The notes: generated from the letters alone by a model not told the origin. A DNA stretch of 64,000 nucleotides from an uncultured Tateyamaria sp. (GCF_947497045.1 NZ_CANMEU010000001.1:434001-498000), one strand, 5' to 3'. Shown: positions 36,031-45,342, counted from the stretch's first letter. Numbers and translations are program-made.

Positions 36031-38220
36031 ATGAGTCTGGCAAACAAGCTGGCTGAGGAACGGCGCGGGCGTCTCGCGGCTGAGCGGCTGCTTGAGTTGA
36101 AACAGGTCGAACTGTCAGCCGCCAACCGCAAGCTGGGTCGGCACGCGGCCGCATTGCAAGGCGAAATCGTCGAAACCCGCGCCGAAGTCGAAACCGTCAA
36201 GACGGAAAACGAGCGGGTCAAAACCGAACTTGGGCAGGCTAACCAAAAGGTCGAAATCGCCGAACGGCGGTTGTGGCACTCGGTTCAGACGATCACGGAC
36301 GGATTTGCATTCTTTAATTCCGACAACCAGATGATTGCGGCCAACGGGGCCTATCTGACGATCTTTGATGGGCACGAGTTGATCCGGCCGGGGGTGAATT
36401 ATGTCACGATCCTTCAAGTGCTGACGGAAGAGGGGATCGTGAACACTGGTAATCTCGCGCCTGATGATTGGCGTCAGATGATGACCGAGCGGTGGATGTC
36501 GCCCAACCCGGAACCCATCACAGTGCGCCTTTGGAACGATCAATATGTCAAGCTTGTCGACCGACGCGGGCACGGGGGCGATATCGTCTCGCTTGGCCTC
36601 AACATCACCGAATCCGTCCGGTACGAAAAGCAATTGAAGGATGCGCGGGCAGAGGCAGAGGCGGCAAGCCGCGCCAAGTCCGCATTTCTGGCCAATATGA
36701 GCCACGAAATCAGAACGCCCATGAATGGGGTCGTCGGTATGGCCGAATTGCTGGGAGATACGGGTTTAAGCGAAGAACAACAGCTCTATGTCGACACGAT
36801 CAAGAATTCCGGCGAGGCGCTGCTGGTCATCATCAACGACGTGCTTGATTACTCCAAAATCGAGGCGCAAAAACTGCAATTGCACCCCGAACCCTTTGAC
36901 CTGGAACGTTCCATCCACGAGGTGATCATGCTGTTGCAGCCCTCGGCCCGGGACAAGGGGCTGACGCTGCTCGTTGATTTCGATCTGTTCCTGCCGACGA
37001 CTTATGTGGGCGACCCGGGGCGCATCCGGCAGGTTTTGACCAACCTGATGGGCAATGCGGTGAAATTCACGTCCGATGGTCATGTTCTGGTGCGCGTCAC
37101 CGGCGTGCCGGACCCTGAAAGCGGGCAAGCCGACGTCACGATCGTGATCGAAGACACCGGGATCGGCATCCCCGAGGACAAGGTCGACCATATCTTTGGC
37201 GAGTTCAATCAGGTCGAAAACGAGCGCAATCGGCAATTTGACGGCACCGGTCTTGGCCTTGCGATCTCGCAACGGCTGGTCAAGCTGATGGATGGTGACA
37301 TGTGGGTGACCAGTGAGGACGGCGTTGGATCATGCTTTGGGTTCAAACTCCCCCTCGCGCTCAGTGAAAGTAACTTGCCCGAGCATCCGCCTGTGCCCGA
37401 TGGGCTACGCCGCGTGCTGGTGGTCGATGATATCGAGGCCAACCGCACCATTCTGCGCCGCCAGCTCGAACAGATGGGCCTGGGCGTGGTCTGCTGTTCC
37501 AGCGGGATGCAGGCCTTGAAAAACCTCGATAATATCGACCTTGTGCTGACCGATCACAACATGCCCGAAATGGACGGGCTTGAGCTGGCCGATGCCATCC
37601 GCGCCGCCGATAATCCGGTGCCGATCCTGCTGCTCAGCTCAAATCCCAGCTTTGCCGCAAACGATCCGGGTGCTGCACATCTGCACGCGATCATGCAGAA
37701 GCCAGTGCCACGCGCCGACCTGTTTGCGCGCCTGCAATCGGTTGGTCCGGTGATCAACAGCAGTACCGCCGCACCGTCCGATCCAGCCATGCCGCGCAAG
37801 ATGCGCGTGCTGGCCGCCGAGGACAACAAGACCAACCAACTGGTCTTTGGTAAAATGGTAAAGGACGCCGATATTGACCTCAAATTTGCCAATAATGGGA
37901 TTGAAGCCGTCGAATATTTTGAAAGCTTTGCGCCCGATCTAATCTTTATGGATATTTCGATGCCCAAAATGGACGGCAAAGAGGCGACCGTCAAAATCCG
38001 GGAGCTTGAAACCAAAACCGGAAGCCATGTTCCAATCGTCGCGCTGACCGCGCATGCGATGGATGGCGATGATCAAGGTATACTCGCCTCGGGCATTGAT
38101 CACTACCTGACCAAACCGCTGCGCAAACCCGAAATCCACGGCAAATTACGCGAGATGTGCCCCGAAGGGGCCCTGCCGCCCCTGCCAGACGCAGAGGAAG
38201 AGGCGCGTCAGGCCGGATAG
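36031..38220 (+). CDS. Cytoplasmic hybrid sensor histidine kinase with PAS and two receiver domains
   Basis: A 729-residue hybrid kinase without membrane segments. A coiled coil covers about 5-85, then a PAS domain (about 85-200, starting HSVQTITDGFAFFN). HisKA has the phosphorylated H225 in MSHEIRTPMNG. HATPase_c follows, with N-box NLMGNAVKF, DTGIGIPEDK and GTGLGLAISQRL. The first receiver is about 455-570, with D508 in LTDHNMPEMDG and the lysine in QKPV. The second is about 590-710, with D641 in FMDISMPKMDG and TKPL. Both aspartates are present, so a phosphorelay is possible, but no HPt domain is in the protein. A weak TTAA-N7-TTCA element lies 48 nt upstream. Confidence 0.93.
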   Translation: MSLANKLAEERRGRLAAERLLELKQVELSAANRKLGRHAAALQGEIVETRAEVETVKTENERVKTELGQANQKVEIAERRLWHSVQTITDGFAFFNSDNQMIAANGAYLTIFDGHELIRPGVNYVTILQVLTEEGIVNTGNLAPDDWRQMMTERWMSPNPEPITVRLWNDQYVKLVDRRGHGGDIVSLGLNITESVRYEKQLKDARAEAEAASRAKSAFLANMSHEIRTPMNGVVGMAELLGDTGLSEEQQLYVDTIKNSGEALLVIINDVLDYSKIEAQKLQLHPEPFDLERSIHEVIMLLQPSARDKGLTLLVDFDLFLPTTYVGDPGRIRQVLTNLMGNAVKFTSDGHVLVRVTGVPDPESGQADVTIVIEDTGIGIPEDKVDHIFGEFNQVENERNRQFDGTGLGLAISQRLVKLMDGDMWVTSEDGVGSCFGFKLPLALSESNLPEHPPVPDGLRRVLVVDDIEANRTILRRQLEQMGLGVVCCSSGMQALKNLDNIDLVLTDHNMPEMDGLELADAIRAADNPVPILLLSSNPSFAANDPGAAHLHAIMQKPVPRADLFARLQSVGPVINSSTAAPSDPAMPRKMRVLAAEDNKTNQLVFGKMVKDADIDLKFANNGIEAVEYFESFAPDLIFMDISMPKMDGKEATVKIRELETKTGSHVPIVALTAHAMDGDDQGILASGIDHYLTKPLRKPEIHGKLREMCPEGALPPLPDAEEEARQAG

Positions 38221-38978
38221 GGGCGCACAAAGACCAGCCGGGCGTCATCCGATTGTTCGGGCTGAAAGACGTATCCGTCCGCATCAAAGGCGCGCAGCCC
38301 GTCCAGATCCCGCACCCGGTTCTGCACGATATGACGCGCCATCGCGCCCCGCGCCCGTTTGGCGAAAAAACTGACGATTTTGGGGCCTGCCCCTTTATCT
38401 TCCATAAAGACGGGCGTGATGACGCGGGGTTTCAACGCGGCCTCTGACACGGCACCGAAATATTCCTGGCTGGCGCAATTCACCACCGTGTCCGCGCCAA
38501 CTGCATCAGCCTGCGCGTTCAGGGCTTGTGCGATTTCGTCCCGCCAATAGTCATAAAGCGAGGTGCCACGTCGCGTTTTCAGACGACTGCCCATTTCCAA
38601 TCGATAGGGTTGGATCGCATCCAAGGGGCGCAGCAACCCATACAGTCCGGACAATATCCGCAGATGACCTTGGGCATAGGCGGTATCATCCGCCGACAGG
38701 CTCGCCGCGTCCAAGCCCTGATAGGTATCGCCCGCAAAGGCGAGCATCGCGGGGCGGGTCAGATCGGCTGCGGGCGCATCCTCGAATACGGCAAACCGGT
38801 CGCGGTTCAGTCGCGCCAGATCATCGCTTAGGTCCATCAGCGCCTTAAGCTTGCCCAAGGTCAGATTGCGCGCCGTGCGCACCAGCCGCAGCGCATCCTC
38901 CTGCATCGCGGGTTCGCTTGTTTTGACGTCACGTTCTGCCCAATCCAGCCGTTTGGCCGGGGAAATCACCACCAACAT
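38208..38978 (-). CDS. yaaA: Peroxide stress protein YaaA
   Basis: A 256-residue DUF328/UPF0246 protein, DNA-binding and involved in limiting free iron during peroxide stress in E. coli. Blocks are VISPAKRLDW at the start, FAGDTYQGLDA, LSGLYGLLRPLDAIQPYRLEMG, NCASQEYF and KRARGAMARHI. The ATG has AAGGA 7 nt upstream. It lies 29 nt downstream of recQ and is likely in the same transcript. Its C-terminal codons overlap the end of the hybrid kinase gene by 13 nt in convergent orientation. Confidence 0.94.
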   Translation of the reverse strand: MLVVISPAKRLDWAERDVKTSEPAMQEDALRLVRTARNLTLGKLKALMDLSDDLARLNRDRFAVFEDAPAADLTRPAMLAFAGDTYQGLDAASLSADDTAYAQGHLRILSGLYGLLRPLDAIQPYRLEMGSRLKTRRGTSLYDYWRDEIAQALNAQADAVGADTVVNCASQEYFGAVSEAALKPRVITPVFMEDKGAGPKIVSFFAKRARGAMARHIVQNRVRDLDGLRAFDADGYVFQPEQSDDARLVFVRPYPA

Positions 38979-39007
38979 AAACCTATCCTTACCTGTCTGA
39001 AATCGAT

Positions 39008-41047
39008 CTAGCCCGCGTCCCGCAGCACGTCCAGAAATGCCGGGCCAAAGCGTTCCGCTTTGCGATCACCAAGCAGATTTTCCAGCGCCGCATTGTCGGC
39101 GGTGCGCAACTGCGCGACTTTGGCCAGTTGGGATGCCGAGCAACTCAGCGGTTTGTCTGTTCCGTCCAGCCCGCGCGCCAGTTGGGCCTGCGCCGCAAGC
39201 AATTGGTCATAGATCGTACCCGCCGTGTGCCCCGCCAGTTTGCGCCGGGTGGGATGCAAATTGGCCGCCTCCCCGTTGATCACCTCCAGGAATGCGTCGC
39301 CGAATTTTCCAAGCTTTTTGGCACCCACGCCACTGATCCCGGCCATTTGATCCAGATTGTTGGGCCGCTTTTCCGCCATCTCGATCAGGGTCCGGTCGGG
39401 GAAAATGACGTAGGCGGGCACGCGCGCGGCCTCGGCCAGCCCGCGCCGCTTGGCCTTGAGCGCACTCAGCAATGGTGCGTCTTCGTCCGACACCATCTCT
39501 TTGACCGCAGGGCCGCGTACCGCCGATTTGATCGTGTCGCGGCGCAGGTTGATCTTGGCCTCATCCCGCAGGATCGGCAGAGCCGCATCCGTCATGCGCA
39601 GCGCGCCGTAGCGTTCGGGATCAGGGCGCACCAGATCGTGCCCCATCATCTGCCGGAACACCGCCTGCCATTGCGGTTTGGTGTATTCCTTGCCTACCCC
39701 GTAGGTCGGCAAGGACGTGTGCCCGCGTTGGCGGATCTTATCCGTCTCGATTCCCAACAGGATGTCGATCAGGTGACCTGCCCCGAACCATTCTTCGGTC
39801 CGCAACATGGCCGACAATGCCTTGCGCACGGCGGTGGTTCCGTCGAACACGTCTGCGGGTGTGTCGCAGAGATCGCAGGTGCCGCAGATCACCTCGGCCT
39901 CACCAAAGTATCCAAGCAGCGTCTTGCGCCGACATTCCAGCGCCTCGGCCAATCCGAGCAGCGCATTCAGCCGGGCGTGATCCGCCATGCGCCGTTCGGG
40001 CGGGGCCAGCCCTTCGTCGATCTGGGTACGGCGCAGTTTGATGTCTTCGGGTCCAAACAGCGTCAGCGTTTCGGCGTGCGCACCGTCGCGCCCCGCCCGC
40101 CCGATCTCTTGATAATAGGCCTCAATCGACTTGGGCAGATCGGCGTGGGCAACCCACCGGATGTCCGGTTTGTCGACGCCCATCCCAAAGGCGACGGTAG
40201 CCGCAACGATCAGCCCGTCTTCCTGCTGAAAACGGCGTTCTGCGATACGGCGGTCGTCGGCCTCCATCCCGCCGTGATAGTGGATCGCCGCGTGCCCGGC
40301 CTCGCGCAGCGCGCGGGCCAGCGTTTCGGTCTTGGCGCGTGTGCCGCAATAAACGATGCCCGATTGTCCCTTGCGCGCACCTGCAAAGTTCAGGATTTGC
40401 GCGCGCGGCCCGTTCTTGGCGGCAAAGGCGAGGTGGATATTGGGCCGATCAAAGCCGCGCAAGAAACTGCGGGGCGGCTCGCCGTCAAAGAGTTTCTGGA
40501 TAATCTCGGCCTGGGTTTCCGCATCCGCCGTGGCCGTAAACGCCGCAAGTGGCACGTTCAGCGCGCGGCGCAATTCCCCGATCCGCAAATAGTCTGGCCG
40601 GAAATCATGCCCCCATTGGCTGACACAATGCGCCTCATCCACCGCAATCATGCTGACGCCGATCCGACGCAACATGCCGATAGCCGATCCACCCCCAAGC
40701 CGTTCGGGGGCCATATAGAGCAGTTTGAGCTCGCCCGCCTCAAGTGCTGTCCAGACTGCATCCGTTTCTTCGGGGGTATTGCCTGAGGTCAGCGCACCTG
40801 CGTTCACGCCCGCCTCTTGCAAGGCGCGCACCTGATCCCGCATCAATGCGATCAGCGGAGAGATCACCACCGTGACCCCATCGCGCATCAGTGCAGGCAG
40901 TTGAAAGCACAGGGATTTACCGCCGCCCGTGGGCATGATGGCCAGCGTGTTTTCGCCCGCCGTCACCGCATCCACGATCTCTTCCTGTCCGGGGCGGAAC
41001 CCGTCGAACCCAAAGACGTCCTGCAACAGCGTGGCAGCGCTGGCCAT
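39008..41047 (-). CDS. recQ: ATP-dependent DNA helicase RecQ
   Basis: A 679-residue 3'-5' superfamily 2 helicase. Walker A is GGGK (41-44), the DEAH box is at 137-140 in VDEAHCVSQWGHDFRPDY, and motif VI is QEIGRAGRDG. The zinc domain keeps its four cysteines (ECRRKTLLGYFGE and CGTCDLC), then winged helix, and one or two C-terminal HRDC regions. It unwinds recombination and stalled-fork intermediates. The ATG at 41047 is preferred over an upstream TTG. Confidence 0.96.
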   Translation of the reverse strand: MASAATLLQDVFGFDGFRPGQEEIVDAVTAGENTLAIMPTGGGKSLCFQLPALMRDGVTVVISPLIALMRDQVRALQEAGVNAGALTSGNTPEETDAVWTALEAGELKLLYMAPERLGGGSAIGMLRRIGVSMIAVDEAHCVSQWGHDFRPDYLRIGELRRALNVPLAAFTATADAETQAEIIQKLFDGEPPRSFLRGFDRPNIHLAFAAKNGPRAQILNFAGARKGQSGIVYCGTRAKTETLARALREAGHAAIHYHGGMEADDRRIAERRFQQEDGLIVAATVAFGMGVDKPDIRWVAHADLPKSIEAYYQEIGRAGRDGAHAETLTLFGPEDIKLRRTQIDEGLAPPERRMADHARLNALLGLAEALECRRKTLLGYFGEAEVICGTCDLCDTPADVFDGTTAVRKALSAMLRTEEWFGAGHLIDILLGIETDKIRQRGHTSLPTYGVGKEYTKPQWQAVFRQMMGHDLVRPDPERYGALRMTDAALPILRDEAKINLRRDTIKSAVRGPAVKEMVSDEDAPLLSALKAKRRGLAEAARVPAYVIFPDRTLIEMAEKRPNNLDQMAGISGVGAKKLGKFGDAFLEVINGEAANLHPTRRKLAGHTAGTIYDQLLAAQAQLARGLDGTDKPLSCSASQLAKVAQLRTADNAALENLLGDRKAERFGPAFLDVLRDAG

Positions 41048-41128
41048 ATCTCGAAACCCTGTCAAATTTTATGTTGTCTGCTCGTTTGGTACAGACTCAC
41101 ATTTTAACGGGTCGTGAACAAGCCAAAC

Positions 41129-41413
41129 TTAACCCAGGAAGATTGCTGGCAGGATGAACGAGCGCAAGGCAATGACCGCGATAAACGCCACCAGCGGGGC
41201 CAGATCCAACGGATTCGTGTCGGGCATATACCGGCGGATCGGGCGATAGATCGGCTCAAGCAATTTGTTCAGCCCTTGCCAGATCTGACCGACAATCGGC
41301 TGATGCAGGTTGAGCACCTGAAAGTTGATCAGCCAGCTCATTATGATGTGGATGATCATAATCATGTAGACGACGCCCAAAATCAGGTCGAGCGTTTGGT
41401 AAATGGCAATCAT
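41129..41413 (-). CDS. YggT family membrane protein
   Basis: A 94-residue protein with two hydrophobic segments (about 5-27 and 65-90) joined by the family motif LNKLLEPIYRPIRRYMPDTNPLDLAP, of which PIRRYMP is most typical. YggT proteins are membrane factors with roles in osmotic tolerance or membrane organisation, not understood in detail. It lies 81 nt upstream of recQ in the same direction. Confidence 0.9.
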   Translation of the reverse strand: MIAIYQTLDLILGVVYMIMIIHIIMSWLINFQVLNLHQPIVGQIWQGLNKLLEPIYRPIRRYMPDTNPLDLAPLVAFIAVIALRSFILPAIFLG

Positions 41414-41534
41414 GCGGACGTCCCTCTTGTTTCCCCAGACCTAGGGTGCCACGCGAAATGGCGCAAGGTCACTTGGCAACGGTGGTTGACGTTTCGCTGC
41501 GCCGCCGCATCTACAGGCGCTGGAGGTCGACCCT

Positions 41535-42098
41535 ATGTTTCCATTCATTCGCCTTGCCAAAGATATGTATCTCGCCCGTCACCGGCCTGATATCGGACTG
41601 ACTGATCTGCATGTGTCGCACCATATGGTCTGGCCGTGGGATCTGGACGGGTTTCTGGAGTTGAACAACGGGCGTGCGTTGACCTTGTACGATCTGGGCC
41701 GCTTGGGCATGGCCTTTCGCACCGGCCTTGTCACCGTTTTGAAAGAGCGCAAATGGGGTCTGACCATGGCTGGGTCGTCCGTGCGCTATCGCCGCCGTCT
41801 GCACGCCTTTGAACGGTTTGAGACCCGCAGCCGTGCGGTGTGCTGGGATGACAAGTTCACCTATATCGAACAGTCGATGTGGAAGGCGGATGGCGAATGC
41901 GCCAGCCACGTTCTCTACCGCGCCGCCGTCACCGACAAAAACGGGATTGTAACCCCGGATCGCGTTTTGGCGGCCATGGGCAGGGATGCCGTATCAACCC
42001 CCATGCCCGATTGGATCGCAGCGTGGGTCCAGGCCGAAGCACAACGCCCCTGGCCCCCAATGCAGGACATCCCGGTCCCTGCACGCGCTGCCGCCTGA
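41535..42098 (+). CDS. Acyl-CoA thioesterase-like hotdog protein (THEM6 / 4HBT type)
   Basis: A 187-residue thioesterase-like protein. The hotdog helix and active-site region is WPWDLDGFLELNNGRALTLYDLGRL, whose N-x-x-x-L pattern with LNNGRAL and an Asp nearby is the 4HBT/THEM6 type. SSVRYRRRLHAFERFETRS forms the following strands. It is cytoplasmic and the substrate is unknown, probably a long-chain or aromatic acyl-CoA. The open reading frame starts right after a 120-bp divergent gap with yggT. Confidence 0.8.
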   Translation: MFPFIRLAKDMYLARHRPDIGLTDLHVSHHMVWPWDLDGFLELNNGRALTLYDLGRLGMAFRTGLVTVLKERKWGLTMAGSSVRYRRRLHAFERFETRSRAVCWDDKFTYIEQSMWKADGECASHVLYRAAVTDKNGIVTPDRVLAAMGRDAVSTPMPDWIAAWVQAEAQRPWPPMQDIPVPARAAA

Positions 42099-42108
42099 AA
42101 ACCTTTCC

Positions 42109-42126
42109 TTGCGCTTGGGCGCGCAA
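42109..42126 (+). terminator. Short hairpin between the thioesterase and MFS genes
   Basis: A 6-bp inverted repeat TTGCGC / GCGCAA with a 6-nt loop lies 11 nt after the thioesterase stop. There is no T-run, so it would be a weak or Rho-assisted end, or a spacer structure. Confidence 0.3.
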
Positions 42127-42167
42127 CCCGCTTCTACTCTGCCTCAGGGGAATACGAAGGGGCGGAC

Positions 42168-43535
42168 ATGGCAGAGACTTCACAGCGCAAGCGCATTTGG
42201 GGGTGGTATTTCTTTGATTGGGCCAGCCAGCCCTACAATACCCTTCTGCTGACCTTCATTTTCGGCCCCTACTTTGCCCAGGTCGCCACAGGCGCGCTTG
42301 TCGAAGGTGGCATGGCCGAAAATGCCGCCAATGCGCAGGCCCAGGCCTATTGGGGGTACGGGTTGACCGTCACGGGCGTCATCATTGCCCTGCTTGCCCC
42401 CATCCTTGGCGCAATTTCGGACAGCACCGGCAAGCGGATGCCGTGGATTTGGGTGTTCTCCGTTGCCTATGTCATTGGTGCTGCCGGTTTATGGTGGACA
42501 GCACCGGCAGATTTCTCGGTGCTTTGGGCCCTGTTCTTTTTCGGTCTTGGCCTCGTCGGGATGGAGTTCGCAACGATCTTCACCAACGCCTTTCTGCCGA
42601 CCTTTGGCCCGAAAGAAGAGTTGGGGCGCATTTCCGGGTCGGGCTGGGCCTTTGGCTATCTGGGCGGCGTGATCGCGCTTGTCATAATGATCGCCCTGTT
42701 TCAGGCAACCGACAGTGGCAAAACCATGGTAGGCCTGTCGCCCCTGTTCGGTCTGGATACGGAAAGCCGCGCCGACACCCGGATTGTGGGGCCTTTTGCA
42801 GCAGCGTGGTTCGCGATCTTTATGATCCCGTTCTTTCTATATATCCGCGACACACCCAATGCGGTTTCCACCAAATACAGGTTTGGCAGCGGGCTGTCCG
42901 ACCTGATTGACACGCTGAAGCGGCTGCCCCAGACCCCATCGCTGTTTGCCTATCTTGGTTCGTCCATGTTTTACCGCGATGCGCTGAACGGGATGTACAC
43001 GTTCGGGGGCATCTATGCCTTCGGGGTTCTGGGTTGGGCACCTGTGGATGTGGGCGTGTTCGGGATCATCGCAGCCCTTTCGGGCGCGATTTTCTGTTGG
43101 GTGGGCGGGCGCGTGGACCGGGCCATCGGACCCAAACCTGTCATCCTGACCTGCTGTATCGCGCTGATGGGTGTGGCGATCCTGATCGTGTCGCTCACCC
43201 CGACTTCCGTAATGGGCTTTGCGGTGCCGCTTGGCTCAACCCTGCCCGATACGATGTTCTACGTTGGCGGTGCCATCATCGGTGCGGCCGGTGGCGCGCT
43301 TCAGGCCTCGTCTCGCAACATGTTGACCCGCCAGGGCAATCCAGCCCGCATGGCCGAAGCCTTTGGCCTTTACGCCCTGTCCGGCAAGGCCACGGCCTTC
43401 ATGGCCCCGTTCCTGATCGCTGTGACCAGCGACATTACCGGAGATCAAAGACTGGGCGTTTCCCCCTTGATTGTGCTATTCCTGATCGGGATCATCATGT
43501 TGATATGGGTGAAACCAGAGGGAGATCACGCATGA
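42168..43535 (+). CDS. MFS transporter, UMF1 family
   Basis: A 455-residue 12-helix permease. The start IWGWYFFDWASQPYNTLLLTFIFGPYF is the characteristic UMF1 (Atg22-like) opening, of which FDWASQPY is the key motif. ILGAISDSTGKRMPW is the MFS loop-2 signature and GALQASSRNMLTR the second-half equivalent. Bacterial members are efflux or uptake permeases without a well-defined substrate. The stop overlaps the start of mepA by 4 nt. Confidence 0.9.
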   Translation: MAETSQRKRIWGWYFFDWASQPYNTLLLTFIFGPYFAQVATGALVEGGMAENAANAQAQAYWGYGLTVTGVIIALLAPILGAISDSTGKRMPWIWVFSVAYVIGAAGLWWTAPADFSVLWALFFFGLGLVGMEFATIFTNAFLPTFGPKEELGRISGSGWAFGYLGGVIALVIMIALFQATDSGKTMVGLSPLFGLDTESRADTRIVGPFAAAWFAIFMIPFFLYIRDTPNAVSTKYRFGSGLSDLIDTLKRLPQTPSLFAYLGSSMFYRDALNGMYTFGGIYAFGVLGWAPVDVGVFGIIAALSGAIFCWVGGRVDRAIGPKPVILTCCIALMGVAILIVSLTPTSVMGFAVPLGSTLPDTMFYVGGAIIGAAGGALQASSRNMLTRQGNPARMAEAFGLYALSGKATAFMAPFLIAVTSDITGDQRLGVSPLIVLFLIGIIMLIWVKPEGDHA

Positions 43536-44461
43536 GACGGTTCAACAGATCCCTTGCCCTGATTGCATCGCTGGTGCTGTGCGCCTGCGCAGGCGGGGCT
43601 GACACCAACATTGACGGCACGCCACTGCCCGATGTCGACCCGGCCACATTGCAGGGCGTCGCCAAAGGTGCGTTCGGGGCCAAGCGCCGCGCCTCGGCCC
43701 AAGAGGCGGCAGCCTATGGCAGCTATGCAAAGGGCTGTGCTGCAGGGTCGATCCAACTGGCCGAAACCGGACCCACATGGCAGGCCATGCGCCTGTCGCG
43801 CAATCGCAACTGGGGCCATCCCGAACTGGTCGACATGGTCAAAAAGCTGAGCGTGAAGGCCGCTCAGCAACCCGGCTGGAATGGCATCTATGTGGGCGAC
43901 ATGAGCCAGCCGCGCGGCGGGCCCATGCTGACCGGGCACCGCAGCCACCAGATCGGGCTGGATGCGGATATCTGGATGTTGCCAGCCCGCAACCTTACCC
44001 TATCTGTGGCGGAACGCGAAAGCATCAGTTCCATCTCGACCCGCCGATCCGCCGGAGCCTTCGTCAATTCAAACTGGACCCGCGCCCATCACGAGGTCAT
44101 CAAGGCCGCGGCCCAAGACAAGCGCACCGCGCGTATCTTTGTCTTTCCCGGTGCCAAGGTGCAAATGTGCAAGGATGAAAAGGGCGACCGCGCCTGGCTG
44201 AACAAGATCCGGCCATGGTATGGGCATCACTATCATTTCCATATCCGCCTTTCGTGCCCCAAAGGTGCGCGTGGCTGTGTCGAACAGGCGGCACCGCCGC
44301 CAGGTGACGGTTGTGCAGATGCGCAGGAATGGGTGAATAACATCCTCAACCCACCCCCCGCCAAGCCACGCGATCCCAACGCCCCTGCCCCCCAACCCCG
44401 CCGTGAGTTGCGGGTCGGAGATTTGCCGCAGCAATGTGCTGGCGTCCTGGCCTCGCGCTGA
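43532..44461 (+). CDS. mepA: Penicillin-insensitive murein endopeptidase
   Basis: A 309-residue LAS-type zinc endopeptidase cleaving D-Ala-DAP crosslinks in peptidoglycan. The signal sequence ends in LVLCAC, a possible lipobox with Cys19. Metal site residues are in HRSHQIGLDADIW (His and Asp) and GHHYHFHIRL. Disulfide-prone cysteines (KGCAAG, VQMCKD, LSCPKG, GCVEQ, DGCAD) match MepA. A proline-rich linker precedes the C-terminus. It overlaps the MFS gene by 4 nt and the next gene by 28 nt. Confidence 0.93.
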   Translation: MRRFNRSLALIASLVLCACAGGADTNIDGTPLPDVDPATLQGVAKGAFGAKRRASAQEAAAYGSYAKGCAAGSIQLAETGPTWQAMRLSRNRNWGHPELVDMVKKLSVKAAQQPGWNGIYVGDMSQPRGGPMLTGHRSHQIGLDADIWMLPARNLTLSVAERESISSISTRRSAGAFVNSNWTRAHHEVIKAAAQDKRTARIFVFPGAKVQMCKDEKGDRAWLNKIRPWYGHHYHFHIRLSCPKGARGCVEQAAPPPGDGCADAQEWVNNILNPPPAKPRDPNAPAPQPRRELRVGDLPQQCAGVLASR

Positions 44462-45276
44462 TCACGGCCACTTGGGTGTGCGGAGCGGCATGGGCCGACC
44501 CACTGACCTTTGTGCGTGCGGTTCCGTTGACCTCTGGTCTGCCCGGCTTTGGCGGGATATCGGCCATTGAGACCCGCGATGGGTCTACTGCGGTTTTGCT
44601 GTCCGATCGCGGGGCTGCCTTTTCCGTCAGCCTGAACCGGGCCGCCGGCACCTACGAGGTGGGCGGGTTCAACCAGCCCCAGCCTGATCGTGACAGTGAA
44701 GGGCTTGCCTATTCAGGCGGCGATTTGTTCTACAGCTATGAGGGGCCGGGCGAAATCGTGGATCAGCAGGGCAACGCCTTGCCGGACAACCCCGCGTTCC
44801 ACATTTACCATCCCAACGGCTCGTTCGAGGCGCTGGCCGCCGAGGCGAACGGCACGGTCTACACCCTACCCGAGCGATCTGGCCACAAGGCGCGGGGTTT
44901 TCCGGTCTATCGGTTTCGCAATGGGGTTTGGGACGTGCCTGCCACCCTGTCCCGTCACAATCCGTTCCTGCCTGTCGGGGCAGATATGGGCCCCGACGGG
45001 CGGCTTTACATTCTGGAGCGGGCCTTTTCCCCGCTTGGTTTTCGCAGCCGCATTCGCACCCTCAACCCCATGGACTGGGCTGCACCACCCCGGACCCTTC
45101 TGACCACCCACGCCGGACAGCATGACAACCTCGAAGGGGTGACCGTCTGGCAATCCACCAGCGGGGCCACGTGCCTCAGCATGGTGTCGGATGACAACTT
45201 TCTGTCGATCCTGCGCACCGAACTGGTGGAATACGCCCTCACGGAAACCCTTGCGGGCGGGGCCACCTGCGACTAA
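44434..45276 (+). CDS. Esterase-like activity of phytase family protein
   Basis: A 280-residue exported beta-propeller-like protein of the PF13449 type. The signal peptide ends GAAWA-DP near residue 22. Blocks are GFGGISAIETRDG, DSEGLAY, FYSYEGPGEI, NGTVYTLPERSG, GPDGRLYILERAF and NLEGVTVW, the acidic repeats expected to bind calcium. Phosphoesterase activity is assigned to the family; the substrate is not known. It starts inside the end of mepA, so translation is coupled. Confidence 0.85.
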   Translation: MCWRPGLALITATWVCGAAWADPLTFVRAVPLTSGLPGFGGISAIETRDGSTAVLLSDRGAAFSVSLNRAAGTYEVGGFNQPQPDRDSEGLAYSGGDLFYSYEGPGEIVDQQGNALPDNPAFHIYHPNGSFEALAAEANGTVYTLPERSGHKARGFPVYRFRNGVWDVPATLSRHNPFLPVGADMGPDGRLYILERAFSPLGFRSRIRTLNPMDWAAPPRTLLTTHAGQHDNLEGVTVWQSTSGATCLSMVSDDNFLSILRTELVEYALTETLAGGATCD

Positions 45277-45282
45277 GACGCA

Positions 45283-45334
45283 GCCCGTCCGGTATCCTGC
45301 CGGGCCAAGTCGCCGCTACCTTGCAAAAACGGGC
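45283..45334 (+). promoter_or_regulatory. Structured leader ahead of the queuosine-precursor transporter
   Basis: GCCCGT (45283-45288) can pair with ACGGGC (45329-45334), enclosing a second hairpin CCGG (45289-45292) / CCGG (45300-45303). The unit ends 8 nt before the yhhQ start. It does not match the preQ1-I consensus, so a riboswitch is only a possibility; it may also be the terminator hairpin of the preceding gene. Confidence 0.25.
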
Positions 45335-45342
45335 ATCACATT

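Noticed and set aside
45283-45334. A preQ1 class I riboswitch before yhhQ
   Set aside because: The conserved class I core and A-rich tail are not present; only a generic nested hairpin is supported.
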